This document shows, piece by piece, positions 50,377-59,714 of a stretch of 64,000 bases of DNA. The notes under the pieces are model-generated. The model had not been told where the DNA came from. It saw only the letters and a program-made list of their open reading frames with translations, and did not search any database. Made by a program: the position numbers and the translations under genes. How positions within the stretch are numbered: position 1 is the first letter of the stretch; each line of letters starts with the position of its first letter. The stretch is from an uncultured Alphaproteobacteria bacterium (GTDB lineage: Bacteria; Pseudomonadota; Alphaproteobacteria; RF32; CAG-239), in contig CALXTO010000002.1 in assembly GCA_944391425.1 (NCBI GenBank), forward strand, positions 1 through 64,000. The letters run 5' to 3'.

Positions 50377-51684
50377 CTACAGGATAAATTTTGACAGGTC
50401 GCCAGCTTCGGTATACTTATGCAGTCTTTCTTCGACAAATTCGGGGGTGATGACGGCTGTTTCTCCGCTTTTATCGGGAGCATAGTAGCTGATGTCTTCA
50501 AGCAGAATTTCCAAGACCGTATGCAGTCGGCGCGCACCGATGTTTTCGACGTTTTCATTGATGGAAACGGCAATATCGGCAATCTTGTCTATGGCTTCCG
50601 GACGGAATTCCAAACGGAAATTTTCGGTTCCGAGCAGAGCCGTGTATTGTTCGATGAGATTGGCTTCCGGTTCGGTAAGAATGCGGACGAAGTCATTGTG
50701 CGTGAGGGCTTTCAGTTCAACGCGGATCGGTAGGCGGCCCTGAAGTTCAGGCAACAGGTCCGACGGTTTGGCAAGATGAAAAGCGCCGGAACAGATAAAC
50801 AAAATATGGTCGGTTTTGACCATGCCGTATTTTGTGCTTACGGTAGTGCCTTCAATCAGGGGCAACAGGTCGCGCTGGACGCCTTCGCGGGAAACATCGC
50901 CACGGCTGCCGTCGGATTTTCCGGTGATCTTGTCAATCTCGTCAATAAAGACAATACCGTCGTTTTCCACGGCTTTGATTGCTTCGCGGGTAACGGTTTC
51001 ATTGTCCAGGAGCTTGTCGCTTTCTTCATCAATTAGGAGTTTGCGGGCTTCCCTGACCGTCAGTTTGCGGGTTTTGTATTTTTGCGGAGAACCGCCAAGC
51101 AAATCACCCAGACTAATCATGCCCATGGAGGCTCCGGGCATTCCGGGGATGTCTATGGTCGGCATGGAGGCATTGGAGTTATCAAGGAGAGAAATTTCGA
51201 TTTCCTTGTCGTCCAATTTCTTTTCACGAAGGAGCTGGCGGAACTTTTGCTTGGTTTCATCCCCGGCGGATAAGCCGACCAAAACTTCCAGCAGGCGTTC
51301 TTCGGCTCCTTCTTCGGCTTTGGCACAGACCTGCCGCCGCAGCCTTTGGCGGGTGTCGTTGAGAGCAATTTCCAACAAATCGCGAATGATGCTTTCAACA
51401 TCGCGACCGACATAGCCGATTTCGGTAAACTTGGTCGCTTCAACTTTGATGAATGGCGCTTTGGCTAATTTAGCCAGCCGTCGGGAGATTTCAGTTTTGC
51501 CAACCCCGGTCGGTCCAACCATCAAAATGTTTTTGGGAACAATTTCTTCTTTGAGCTTGTCAGAGAGCTGCATCCGCCGCCAGCGGTTTCGCAAAGCAAT
51601 GGCGACGGCTTTTTTGGCATCTTCTTGTCCGATAATATATTTATCGAGTTCGGAGACGATTTCGCGGGGGCTGAAACTAGTCAT
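50377..51684 (-). CDS. hslU: HslU ATPase/unfoldase subunit
   Basis: A 435-residue AAA+ (ClpY) unfoldase of the HslUV protease. Walker A is [15 protein letters not shown], the pore motif follows in [11 protein letters not shown] (GYVG), Walker B is [11 protein letters not shown], and sensor 2 is in [10 protein letters not shown]. The insertion (I) domain is at about residues 110-240. ATG 51684 overlaps the hslV stop by 8 nt. Confidence 0.97.
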   Translation of the reverse strand: MTSFSPREIVSELDKYIIGQEDAKKAVAIALRNRWRRMQLSDKLKEEIVPKNILMVGPTGVGKTEISRRLAKLAKAPFIKVEATKFTEIGYVGRDVESIIRDLLEIALNDTRQRLRRQVCAKAEEGAEERLLEVLVGLSAGDETKQKFRQLLREKKLDDKEIEISLLDNSNASMPTIDIPGMPGASMGMISLGDLLGGSPQKYKTRKLTVREARKLLIDEESDKLLDNETVTREAIKAVENDGIVFIDEIDKITGKSDGSRGDVSREGVQRDLLPLIEGTTVSTKYGMVKTDHILFICSGAFHLAKPSDLLPELQGRLPIRVELKALTHNDFVRILTEPEANLIEQYTALLGTENFRLEFRPEAIDKIADIAVSINENVENIGARRLHTVLEILLEDISYYAPDKSGETAVITPEFVEERLHKYTEAGDLSKFIL

Positions 51685-52210
51685 TTTTAATACTTTCAAT
51701 GATTACGTTATGATTGGTGTAGACATCTATGTCGCCGGCAATTTGCATGGCTTTGCGGGCAATATCTTCCAGCGACAGTTCCGGAATGTCATAAAGGGCT
51801 TTGGCTGCAGCCATGGCATAATTGCCTCCGGAACCGATGCCGATGATGCCGTCGTCAGGTTCCATGACTTCTCCGGTGCCGGAAATGACCAGGGATGTTT
51901 CTTTGTCGGCAACAATCATAAAAGCCTGCAGTTGGCGCAAATATTTGTCCATCCGCCAGTCCTTGGCGAGTTCTACTGCGGCGCGTTTGAGTTGGTTGGC
52001 GTGTTTTTCCAATTTTGCTTCCAGCCGTTCAATCAGGGTTATGCCGTCGGCAGCTGCGCCGGCAAATCCGGCGATAATATTGTTGTTTCCGCCGATACGC
52101 CTCACTTTGACGGATTTTGATTTAAAAATTACCGCTTCACCCAGAGTTGCCTGTCCGTCTCCGGCCATAACCACTTCCTTTCCTTTGCGGATGCATAGAA
52201 TTGTTGTCAT
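51677..52210 (-). CDS. hslV: HslV peptidase subunit
   Basis: A 177-residue proteasome-like threonine protease of the HslUV complex. After Met removal the catalytic Thr is the N-terminal TTILCIRKG residue; [10 protein letters not shown] and [19 protein letters not shown] are diagnostic. Slightly shorter at the N terminus than some homologues, consistent with direct Met-Thr processing. Confidence 0.97.
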   Translation of the reverse strand: MTTILCIRKGKEVVMAGDGQATLGEAVIFKSKSVKVRRIGGNNNIIAGFAGAAADGITLIERLEAKLEKHANQLKRAAVELAKDWRMDKYLRQLQAFMIVADKETSLVISGTGEVMEPDDGIIGIGSGGNYAMAAAKALYDIPELSLEDIARKAMQIAGDIDVYTNHNVIIESIKND

Positions 52211-52242
52211 TTCGGATATCCTTTTTATTTCATCTGGATTTA

Positions 52243-52271
52243 TATTTAGGTAAAAATCTTTTTAATTGCAA
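52243..52271 (-). promoter_or_regulatory. Predicted hslVU promoter
   Basis: Read on the minus strand: TTGCAA (52271-52266), 17-bp spacer, TAAATA (52248-52243). An overlapping CTTG at the left end recalls heat-shock promoters, but the right half does not fit the alphaproteobacterial sigma32 consensus well. Confidence 0.45.
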
Positions 52272-52286
52272 GCCGTCGGTACAAAA

Positions 52287-52312
52287 AACGCCCGGTTTGT
52301 TTATCCGGGCGT
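52287..52312 (-). terminator. Rho-independent terminator after the pseudo-protease lipoprotein gene
   Basis: Arms AACGCCCGG / CCGGGCGTT separated by TTTGTTTAT. On the minus strand the stem is followed by a T-run (complement of the A-run at 52282-52287), 17 bp beyond the stop at 52329. Confidence 0.8.
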
Positions 52313-52328
52313 TGGAGGCTTGATGCGG

Positions 52329-54278
52329 CTATTTCTTTTCTTCGTCTTTGATAACGGCCGGCGTTTTATCAGCTTTGGAGTTATCAATGGCGTCGGCCAG
52401 CGGCGTTTCATAAGTTTTTACCGCCGCCGGTTTTTTATTTTCAAATTTGCGTCCGCAAATTTCCAGCCCAAGACCTTTAAGAGCGGTTTCCACCGGAATA
52501 AACAAATCCGGAGAATCGTCCACCTTTTTGCTGGTGTGGGCAAGTCCGACAATGTTGCCGTTCTTGTCAATCAGCGCTCCGCCGAGGGTAACGGTCTGAA
52601 CAAATGTATCGGCAATGATTTCGGCGCCGCGTTCTTCCGACCAGCGATAACCGGTGACACGTCCTTCATTGTCGATATAGCCTTCGCCTTCGGTGTCAAG
52701 ATCCAACAGACCCAGAGTCAGCAGAATGTCTTTGTTGACTTCCGGCAAGGACAGAGACAACGGCAGCGGTGTGTATTCCGTCGGTTCGTCCAGCAACAGA
52801 AGAGCGACATTTTTGTTGGGGTTGACGCGGAAAGCCGCGCCTTTGAACTTTTTGCCGTTGATTGTCTGAAGGTTAAAGTTGTTGTTGCCTTTGATCATCA
52901 GATCCGCCGAAGTGAGAACCAGATTGTCGGCAATGATCAAACCGGCGCCTTTTTTGCCTTCGGCATTTTCTACGGAAATAATAGAAGCTCTCACCTTATA
53001 AAGGTTATAGGGATTGAGGTTTTCATACGGCGGCTGGTTTTCAATGCAGAAACTGTTGTTGATGTTGGCAAAAGAACTTTCAACCATGTTACGGTTGGCA
53101 ATCAGCTTCTCGTCCGCGGTATTTAAGGGAACGTCCAGCCAATAGTCATCGGCGATAGTTACTTTGTCGTCGATTGTTTTAACGACGGTGCAGCCGTCAT
53201 CAACAATTTCAATGGCGCGGCAATTGTCGTCAATGGCCAGACCGGCCGTTTTGCCGTCACGGGCTTTGATTGTTTTTCCCGTTGCGCTGGAACCTCCGGC
53301 CTGATCGACATTGTTGCCAATACCGGAAGCACAGTTTTGCAGCAGGTTTACGCCTTTGATTTCTTTGTCATATTGGGAGGCAAAGGTTTGGTTGCGCGCA
53401 TCCAGGCTTTGGAGATAGGCCAGCTGCCGCTGAATATCTTCCGGACGGATGCGCTGGGCAAGCGTACTGTTGAAACAATCGATTTCCGGAAGCTTAATCA
53501 AAGCGTCTTCAAAAGCGCGTTCAACGAGGAGCGTTTCGCCATTGGGTTCTCCTTCCGAAATCTGTCCGTAACCGGTTGTGATACCCTTGCAGTAAACTTC
53601 GTCGCGGGCAAGGTTCATCACACGCCAGACGACCGTCATTTCAGAAGAACCGCTGCGCAGCTTTTTCTGTTTGACATTGTTCCAGTCGAATTCGTCACAG
53701 ATATTCATGAAATAATCGGTAATTTCGGCTGTTATGATATATTCGGGATAGGGATGCTTATCCGAATCCATGTAATAGGGGCTTTTTTTATCAACGACAA
53801 CCGGATAGTAATCGTTCATCGTTTCATAAAAGACATCGAAGAAACGCATATCTTTCTGCATGGCGCGTCCCTGATTGAGGAAAACGTTCCGGCTTTCGCG
53901 GCGGCAGCCGAAAATGCGGAAACGATAGTTGCCGAGTTTGTTTTCAAACTCGTCGTATTTGCGTCCTTTTTGGATGCGGAAGTCAACGTATTCCAGTTTG
54001 ACGGGAGCAAAGGAATCGCGGCGGTGGTGCAGGTAAATGTAGGCATCGTACTGGCTGTCGTCGATAATCAGTGTTTGATAGCGGGGCTGAGTGCGGTCCT
54101 GCAGGTAGGAAATGCGCCGAACCGGTTTTTTCTTCATCGGTTCGCACATGCAGTCAAACATTCCCAAAGTGGATTCGCTGCCGTCGCACATACAGGGAAT
54201 CAGTTCAGGGCTTTCTTTGCTGCAAGACGCCAGCAAAAAGAAGCCGAGCAGGAATTTGAGGGATGTTTTTTTCTTCAT
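52329..54278 (-). CDS. Large lipoprotein with inactive trypsin-like domain
   Basis: A 649-residue exported protein. Lipobox LLASC gives Cys19; two CMC motifs follow (residues 29-31, 43-45). Residues 430-605 align with a DegP-type trypsin fold: GAGLIIADNLVLTSADL, NKNVALLLLD, FVQTVTLGGALIDKNGNIVG, and LFIPVETALKGLGLE. Every catalytic position is replaced: His by Asp459, Asp by Asn490, Ser by Leu565. So it is probably a binding or scaffolding pseudo-protease. The middle region (175-265) has an alpha/beta pattern I cannot name. Preceded by yifB with an 11-bp gap. Confidence 0.8.
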   Translation of the reverse strand: MKKKTSLKFLLGFFLLASCSKESPELIPCMCDGSESTLGMFDCMCEPMKKKPVRRISYLQDRTQPRYQTLIIDDSQYDAYIYLHHRRDSFAPVKLEYVDFRIQKGRKYDEFENKLGNYRFRIFGCRRESRNVFLNQGRAMQKDMRFFDVFYETMNDYYPVVVDKKSPYYMDSDKHPYPEYIITAEITDYFMNICDEFDWNNVKQKKLRSGSSEMTVVWRVMNLARDEVYCKGITTGYGQISEGEPNGETLLVERAFEDALIKLPEIDCFNSTLAQRIRPEDIQRQLAYLQSLDARNQTFASQYDKEIKGVNLLQNCASGIGNNVDQAGGSSATGKTIKARDGKTAGLAIDDNCRAIEIVDDGCTVVKTIDDKVTIADDYWLDVPLNTADEKLIANRNMVESSFANINNSFCIENQPPYENLNPYNLYKVRASIISVENAEGKKGAGLIIADNLVLTSADLMIKGNNNFNLQTINGKKFKGAAFRVNPNKNVALLLLDEPTEYTPLPLSLSLPEVNKDILLTLGLLDLDTEGEGYIDNEGRVTGYRWSEERGAEIIADTFVQTVTLGGALIDKNGNIVGLAHTSKKVDDSPDLFIPVETALKGLGLEICGRKFENKKPAAVKTYETPLADAIDNSKADKTPAVIKDEEKK

Positions 54279-54289
54279 GAGTTTTGCTC

Positions 54290-55813
54290 CTATTTACCAT
54301 TGGAAGAAAGACTGCGCCGGTAAGACAACGCTTCCGCTATGTGCAGTTTAAGGATTTTTGATTCGTTTTGCAAGTCTGCAATTGTTCTTGCTAACCGCAA
54401 AGTGCGATGGTAGGCCCGGGCGGAGAGCCTGTTCTGTTCGGCAAAGGTAATCAACAGTTTTTCGGCATCGTTGTCAAGCGCGGCAATTTGTTCGAGAAGC
54501 TTGCCTTTCAGTCCGGCGTTGGTACGAACGTCTTTCTCGCCCAAAGCTTTAAAACGTTCGGTCTGTAAGGCACGTGCTTTGACAACGCGTTCTCTGACAG
54601 CGGCGGAGGATTCTCCTTTTTTAACCATGGCGAGGTCCCAGGGGCTGACGGCCGGTACTTCAATGCAGATGTCAATGCGGTCCAGCAAAGGGCCGGAAAT
54701 TTTTGACTGGTATTCCGCTGCGCAAAGCGGTGCGCGGGGGCATTCCAATCCGGGATTTCCCAAATGTCCGCAGCGGCAGGGGTTCATGGCGGCAACGAGT
54801 TGGAAAGCCGCAGGGTAGGTCGTGTGAGCGTTGACGCGGGAGATGCTGACGTTGCCGTTTTCAAGTGGCTGACGCAGGGCTTCCAGCGTTGAGCGGTTAA
54901 ATTCGGGAAGCTCGTCCAAAAAAAGCACGCCGTTGTGCGCCAAAGATATTTCTCCGGGTTTGGCTTTGCGTCCGCCGCCAATCAATGCAGGGGTGGAGGC
55001 GCTGTGATGAGGTGCCCGGAAAGGGCGCTCAAAGCAGATTTGTCCGTCTTTGAGTTCTCCGGCAACGGAGTGAATCATACTGGTTTGTAAAGCTTCTTCA
55101 ACGGAAAGCGGCGGCAGAATCCCGGGTAATCTGGCGGCAAGCATGGATTTGCCGGATCCGGGAGGGCCGATCATCAAAAGGTTGTGTCCTCCGGCAGCGG
55201 CGACTTCAAGTGCTTTTTTGGCGCTTTCCTGGCCTTTGACATCGGCCAAATCCAGAAGAGAGCTTTGCGGCTGCGCTTGACGGGGCTGCGGAGGAAGAAC
55301 GGGATGGATACCTTTGAAATGGTTAATCAGCTCCAGCAGATTTGGAGCCGCAACAATGTCTTTCAGTCCCGACCAGGCTGCTTCCGAACCGCAAGCCTGC
55401 GGACAGATAAGACCACGGCGTTTGTTTTTGGCATGCACGGCTGCCGGCAGAATGCCGTTGACGGGGAGGATTGAAGCATCCAGACCGAGTTCTCCCAAAG
55501 CAAGATAGGGTTTCAGCCGTTCAGAGGGAATGATGCCCATTGCGGCAAGGACCGCCAGTGCAATCGGAAGATCAAAATGGGAACCTTCTTTAAGCAGGTC
55601 GGCCGGCGCCATATTGATAACGATGCGTTTGGGCGGCAGCTGCACACCCAAAGACTGCAATGCCGAGCGGACGCGTTCGCGGCTTTCGGCGACGGCTTTG
55701 TCCGGCAAGCCGACGATAATGAAATTGGGTAATCCGGCCGCGAGTTGGATTTGCAGGTCAACGTCCAGTGTTTCAAGACCGTTGAAAGTGAGCGTATTGA
55801 TCCGGGACAGCAT
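54290..55813 (-). CDS. YifB/ComM-type AAA+ Mg-chelatase-like ATPase
   Basis: A 507-residue protein with an N-terminal Lon-substrate-like ChlI domain (GLPNFIIVGLPDKAVAESRE), Walker A MIGPPGSGKSMLAARLPG, Walker B GVLFLDELPEF, RAPHHSAS and a zinc-like CRCGHLGNPGLECPRAPLC loop, ending in the Mg-chelatase C-terminal domain (LSARAYHRTLRLARTIADL). Family members such as ComM are hexameric helicases promoting branch migration during natural transformation. Confidence 0.95.
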   Translation of the reverse strand: MLSRINTLTFNGLETLDVDLQIQLAAGLPNFIIVGLPDKAVAESRERVRSALQSLGVQLPPKRIVINMAPADLLKEGSHFDLPIALAVLAAMGIIPSERLKPYLALGELGLDASILPVNGILPAAVHAKNKRRGLICPQACGSEAAWSGLKDIVAAPNLLELINHFKGIHPVLPPQPRQAQPQSSLLDLADVKGQESAKKALEVAAAGGHNLLMIGPPGSGKSMLAARLPGILPPLSVEEALQTSMIHSVAGELKDGQICFERPFRAPHHSASTPALIGGGRKAKPGEISLAHNGVLFLDELPEFNRSTLEALRQPLENGNVSISRVNAHTTYPAAFQLVAAMNPCRCGHLGNPGLECPRAPLCAAEYQSKISGPLLDRIDICIEVPAVSPWDLAMVKKGESSAAVRERVVKARALQTERFKALGEKDVRTNAGLKGKLLEQIAALDNDAEKLLITFAEQNRLSARAYHRTLRLARTIADLQNESKILKLHIAEALSYRRSLSSNGK

Positions 55814-55820
55814 CTGCGTT

Positions 55821-56207
55821 CTACCAACGAGGAGTGAGTTCGGAATTGCGCCAGCGCCGGGTGGGATAGGTGTCGACTTTTAAAAAGTCATAGTTGGCGG
55901 TTTTATAGGGAATATCCCGGAAACGAACATATCCGAACTTTTCAAAATAGCGGGCGCATTGTTCGGCGGAATATTCTTCGTTGCTGTAGCAGTGAACGAT
56001 GTTGCGGTTTTCAAGATTTTGCAGCCCGATATGGTTTTCGTCGTTGACATAGGGGACTTCCGTTACGACACGAATGATTTTTTTTGTTTTTGGGGGGCTT
56101 TGAAACCATGTTTTCCATTCGCATACATCGCATTTTGCTACTGCAGACGCAGCCAGGCAGCAGCTTAAAAACAGGGCGCAAAACGCGGGCAGAAAGGAAC
56201 GTTTCAT
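55821..56207 (-). CDS. Small exported hypothetical protein
   Basis: I do not recognise this 128-residue protein. It has a clear signal peptide (KRSFLPAFCALFLSCCLAAS, cleavage likely after AVA) and a short mature domain with KCDVCEWKTWFQ and SAEQCARYFEKFGYVRF. Four Cys in the mature part could form disulfides. ATG 56207 was chosen for the signal peptide. It heads the minus-strand unit with yifB (7 bp) and the pseudo-protease lipoprotein. Confidence 0.65.
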   Translation of the reverse strand: MKRSFLPAFCALFLSCCLAASAVAKCDVCEWKTWFQSPPKTKKIIRVVTEVPYVNDENHIGLQNLENRNIVHCYSNEEYSAEQCARYFEKFGYVRFRDIPYKTANYDFLKVDTYPTRRWRNSELTPRW

Positions 56208-56281
56208 TAAAAACTCCGCATAAATCCTTATAATTCTATCATACCTTAGCGCCAAAAGATTAATTTTATACTAAAATATGC

Positions 56282-56309
56282 TTGCAAAATAAAGTTTTTG
56301 TGGTATGTT
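56282..56309 (+). promoter_or_regulatory. Predicted promoter of the rpsF operon
   Basis: TTGCAA at 56282-56287, a 16-bp spacer and TATGTT at 56304-56309, about 90 bp before rpsF. Confidence 0.55.
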
Positions 56310-56317
56310 GCACCCCG

Positions 56318-56369
56318 TCCCTTGCTGTGCCGAAAGGCAAAGCTATACAAGAACCGGCTTTAACAAGCC
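56318..56369 (+). promoter_or_regulatory. Structured 5' leader of rpsF (possible S6:S18 autoregulatory element)
   Basis: The leader contains GCC-GAAA-GGC (56329-56338) enclosed by CTTG/CAAG (56321-56324 with 56348-56351) and a second hairpin GGCTT-TAAC-AAGCC (56356-56369), with ACCG at 56353-56356. Ribosomal S6:S18 binds a CCG-containing leader hairpin in many bacteria. The match is suggestive only. Confidence 0.35.
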
Positions 56370-56399
56370 ATTTGTTGAGAATCCATAAGGAGATTTTTT

Positions 56400-56735
56400 A
56401 TGAATAAATACGAAAGCGTGCTTATTGCACGTCAGGATTTGGGCGCTTCGCAGGTTAACAGCCTGGTCAGCGACTTTTCAAAAGTCATTGCCGACCAAGG
56501 CGGGGAAGTCGTCCGCGTTGATAACTGGGGTTTGAAAAACCTGGCTTATCGCATTAAGAAAAACCGTAAAGGCTATTATGTTCTGCTGAACATTTCTGCT
56601 CCGGCGACCGCAATTGCTGAGTATGAAAGATTGCTCCGGGTTAACGAAGACGTTATCCGTTACATGACTGTCAAAGTCGACGAATTTTCAGAAGCCGCCG
56701 GTGAAAGCGCTTCCGAAGCCGCTGTTGAAGAATAA
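56400..56735 (+). CDS. rpsF: 30S ribosomal protein S6
   Basis: A 111-residue S6: [39 protein letters not shown] and [17 protein letters not shown] are diagnostic. The C terminus is an acidic Glu/Ala tail. It forms a heterodimer with S18, encoded next. RBS AAGGAG precedes ATG 56400. Operon with rpsR and rplI. Confidence 0.98.
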   Translation: MNKYESVLIARQDLGASQVNSLVSDFSKVIADQGGEVVRVDNWGLKNLAYRIKKNRKGYYVLLNISAPATAIAEYERLLRVNEDVIRYMTVKVDEFSEAAGESASEAAVEE

Positions 56736-56746
56736 GGAGAACGAAA

Positions 56747-56974
56747 ATGGCTAAACAGGTATTTTTTAGAAGAAAAAAAAGCTGTCCGTTTTCCGGTGAA
56801 GACGGATTGAAAATCGACTATAAGGATGTTAAGCTGCTTTCCCGCTATATTTCGGAAAAAGGCAAAATCATCCCCAGCCGCATTACTTCGGTTTCCGCAA
56901 AAAAACAGAGAGAGCTGGCTCGCGCCATCAAACGCGCCCGTTATCTCGGTTTGTTGCCCTATGTCGCTATGTAA
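56747..56974 (+). CDS. rpsR: 30S ribosomal protein S18
   Basis: A 75-residue S18: [30 protein letters not shown] and [20 protein letters not shown] are typical, ending [15 protein letters not shown] Cys is retained at the N terminus but the C+ zinc form is not complete. Located 11 bp after rpsF. Confidence 0.98.
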   Translation: MAKQVFFRRKKSCPFSGEDGLKIDYKDVKLLSRYISEKGKIIPSRITSVSAKKQRELARAIKRARYLGLLPYVAM

Positions 56975-56990
56975 GCAGAGGAGAAAAGAA

Positions 56991-57479
56991 ATGGAAGTTA
57001 TTCTGCTTGAACATGTAGAAAAATTGGGTAAAATGGGCGAAAAAGTAAACGTTAAAAACGGTTATGCCCGCAATTACCTGCTGCCGCAGAAAAAAGCTCT
57101 GCGCGCAACGGAAGCCAACTTGGCTGTTTATGAAAAGCAAAAGGCTGAATTGGAAGCTCACAACAAACAGCTGTTGGAAGAAGCAACCAAAGTTGCCGAA
57201 TCCCTGAAAGGCTTCTCCGCGGTGCTTATTCGTCAGGCGGCCGAAACAGGTCAACTGTACGGTTCTGTTACCATCCGTGACATTGCCGCCGCGATTAAAG
57301 AGGCCGGTTTTGGCGTTGAACGCCGCCAGGTTTATCTGGAAAAGGCAATCAAAGATCTGGGTGTTTATGAAGTTAAACTTAATTTGCATCCTGAAGTCAG
57401 CCAGAGCATTTTGGTTAATGTTGCCAGAACTGAAGATGAAGCCAAAAAACAGGCTAAAAATTACAACGTCGAAGCATAA
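56991..57479 (+). CDS. rplI: 50S ribosomal protein L9
   Basis: A 162-residue L9 with the N-terminal domain MEVILLEHVEKLGKMGEKV, NVKNGYARNYLLPQKKA, the long connecting helix and the C-terminal domain LYGSVTIRDIAAAIKEAG. Last gene of the rpsF-rpsR-rplI operon. Confidence 0.98.
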   Translation: MEVILLEHVEKLGKMGEKVNVKNGYARNYLLPQKKALRATEANLAVYEKQKAELEAHNKQLLEEATKVAESLKGFSAVLIRQAAETGQLYGSVTIRDIAAAIKEAGFGVERRQVYLEKAIKDLGVYEVKLNLHPEVSQSILVNVARTEDEAKKQAKNYNVEA

Positions 57480-57494
57480 GTTTCGGTTTGTAAG

Positions 57495-57524
57495 AAAAAA
57501 CCCCGGGCAGTCCGGGGTTTTTTA
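57495..57524 (+). terminator. Rho-independent terminator of the rpsF operon
   Basis: Arms AAAAAACCCCGG / CCGGGGTTTTTT with loop GCAGT, 15 bp after the rplI stop. Confidence 0.92.
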
Positions 57525-57601
57525 TTTTTCTGCATAATTTTTTGCCATTGGTTAGCATTTGTTAAAACTCTTGTGTTATTTTGACGAGCAAGGAGATTTT
57601 T

Positions 57602-58885
57602 ATGCTGGAAAAATGGCGCAAAGCCGGAAAGGTTTATTTTGACAGACGAATGCTGGTGATGATTCTGCTCGGTTTTTCGAGCGGATTTCCGCTGCTTTTG
57701 GTGTTCGGAACCTTTAATTTGTGGCTTAAAGATGCCGGCGTTTCTCTGGCGGCCATCGGTCTGTTTTCGCTGGCCAAGACGCCATACAGCCTGAAATGGA
57801 TGTGGTCTCCGATTGTGGACCGAGTGAGGCTGCCGCTGTTTAATCGCCTGGGCCGTCGCCGCGGCTGGGCTTTGTTTACTCAGCTTTGGCTGATTGCGGC
57901 CTTGTGGGGCATGGCGATGACGGATCCGGCTTTAAATCCGGTGCATATGGCATGTTTTGCTTTTTTGATGACAATTGCTTCGGCAACGCAGGATATCGTT
58001 TTGGATGCCTATCGCATTGAGAGTTTCAGCAATCGCGAACAAGGCGCCGGGGTGGCCGTTTTTGTGCTGGGTTATCGTCTGGGAACAATTTTTTCGGGGG
58101 CCGGCGCTTTATTTATGGCGGCAGTGATGAGCTGGGAGGATGTTTATAAAATTATGTCGGCAGGCGCCGTTATCGGCATGTTGACGATTTTGCTGTCCAA
58201 AGAGCCCAAGACTGAAAAAAAGGCCGAAAAAGTTCGGAAGCAACCGCCTATGATTCGGGCGGCCGAGTTTTTGAAAAATTCTGTTTACAGTCCGTTTGCC
58301 GATTTTATGAAACGTCCGGACTGGGTTTTGATTTTACTGTTTATTTTCTTATATCGCATGAGCGATGCTTATATGGGGCCGATGGCTTATCCGTTTTATG
58401 ACGATATGGGTTTTTCCAAGGTTCAAATTGCTTCGGTGACCAAAATTTACGGGGTTGCGGCAACCATCGCCGGAACAATCGTCGGCGGTTTGGCCGTAAG
58501 CCGCTGGGGAATTGTCCGTTCGCTGATTTTGTGCGGTATTTTGCAAGGGGTATCCAATCTGGTGTTTGTTTTTCAGGCTTACGCGGGAAACAACCTTTAT
58601 GCTTTAATGCTGACGATTGCGGTTGAAAATGTTTCCGGCGGTATGGGAACGGCAGCTTTTGTCGCTTATTTGTCGTCATTGTGCAACCGGGCTTATACGG
58701 CAACGCAGTATGCGCTGCTTTCTTCTTTTATGAGTTTGGCGCGCGATGTCTTTGCGGCAACTTCCGGCTTTTTGGCCGGCACAGTTTCCTGGGCGGTATT
58801 TTTCGTTATAACGGCGCTGATGTCAATTCCGGGGCTTCTGATCTTGTTTTGCCTGATCAGGCGCCAGTCCATCCGCAATATCTAG
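57602..58885 (+). CDS. ampG: AmpG-like muropeptide permease (MFS)
   Basis: A 427-residue protein with about 12 transmembrane helices. FSSGFPLLLVFGTFNLWLKD, KTPYSLKWMWSPIVDRV, RRRGWALFTQLW and SATQDIVLDAYRIE are typical of AmpG, which imports anhydro-muropeptides for cell-wall recycling. ATG 57602 follows AAGGAG; the frame extends seven codons upstream. The stop overlaps the convergent SDR gene by four bases. Confidence 0.9.
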   Translation: MLEKWRKAGKVYFDRRMLVMILLGFSSGFPLLLVFGTFNLWLKDAGVSLAAIGLFSLAKTPYSLKWMWSPIVDRVRLPLFNRLGRRRGWALFTQLWLIAALWGMAMTDPALNPVHMACFAFLMTIASATQDIVLDAYRIESFSNREQGAGVAVFVLGYRLGTIFSGAGALFMAAVMSWEDVYKIMSAGAVIGMLTILLSKEPKTEKKAEKVRKQPPMIRAAEFLKNSVYSPFADFMKRPDWVLILLFIFLYRMSDAYMGPMAYPFYDDMGFSKVQIASVTKIYGVAATIAGTIVGGLAVSRWGIVRSLILCGILQGVSNLVFVFQAYAGNNLYALMLTIAVENVSGGMGTAAFVAYLSSLCNRAYTATQYALLSSFMSLARDVFAATSGFLAGTVSWAVFFVITALMSIPGLLILFCLIRRQSIRNI

Positions 58886-59643
58886 ACTTTATACGGCAGT
58901 TTGGAATAAATAAATTCACTCAGCCAGTTGGGCAGAATTGAACCGAACCATGATACCAGACGCATCGGCCAGGGGAAAGAGATGATTCCCACATTGCGCT
59001 CCAGTCTGGCAGCAATGATTTCGGCAGCCCGCGGCGCATCCATCAGAAACGGCATAGGACAGGTGTTTTTATCAGTGATGCGCGAGCGGACGAATCCGGG
59101 ACAAATGACGCTGACATTGATATTATAGGGCTTTAGGGAAAGCCGCAGTGCCTCGCCCCAAGCTTTGACGCAGGCTTTGCTTGCGCTGTAGGACGGACAA
59201 GTCATCAGTCCGTGATATCCGGCAATGGAGCTGGTGATGGCAATCGTTTTGACGCGGGGGTTGGGGCGGTTCTTGAAAATTTCAATAAAGGGGATTACGG
59301 TATTTAATACGCCAAAAATGTTGGTGTTAAAAGTGTTGTATACGTTTTCCGGCGTTTCTTCAAGCGTGGCGACGCCGGCATTGGCAAAAACCAGATTGAG
59401 AGGAGCCTGTTTTTCACAATTGTCGATCCATTTTTCCATGGCAGTACGATCGGTAACGTCGATGACTTCGGCAAAGACTTCGCAACCTTCGGCGCGGCAT
59501 TGCTTGGCAACGCTTTCCAGACGTTTTTTGTTGCGTCCGCATAAAAACAGAGTTTGGGCGCTGCCGGCGTAGTGAAGCGCCAATGCTTCGCCGATACCGC
59601 TGGAAGCTCCGGTAATGAGAATGTTTTTGAATTTCTGCATCAT
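58882..59643 (-). CDS. Short-chain dehydrogenase/reductase
   Basis: A 253-residue classical SDR. The cofactor motif is TGASSGIGEALA, NAGVATLEE provides NAG, the catalytic Ser is in TSSIAGYHG and YSASK holds Tyr and Lys. CGRNKKRL after strand 2 suggests NADP preference. The hydrophobic C-terminal end (SFPWPMRLVSWFGSILPNW) may touch the membrane. Substrate unknown. Confidence 0.9.
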   Translation of the reverse strand: MMQKFKNILITGASSGIGEALALHYAGSAQTLFLCGRNKKRLESVAKQCRAEGCEVFAEVIDVTDRTAMEKWIDNCEKQAPLNLVFANAGVATLEETPENVYNTFNTNIFGVLNTVIPFIEIFKNRPNPRVKTIAITSSIAGYHGLMTCPSYSASKACVKAWGEALRLSLKPYNINVSVICPGFVRSRITDKNTCPMPFLMDAPRAAEIIAARLERNVGIISFPWPMRLVSWFGSILPNWLSEFIYSKLPYKV

Positions 59644-59714
59644 TTTTCCTTTCGGTAAAAACTTTTTAAATATTTATATATATAATACCCGAAAATCAAT
59701 GAGGAGTATATGCC

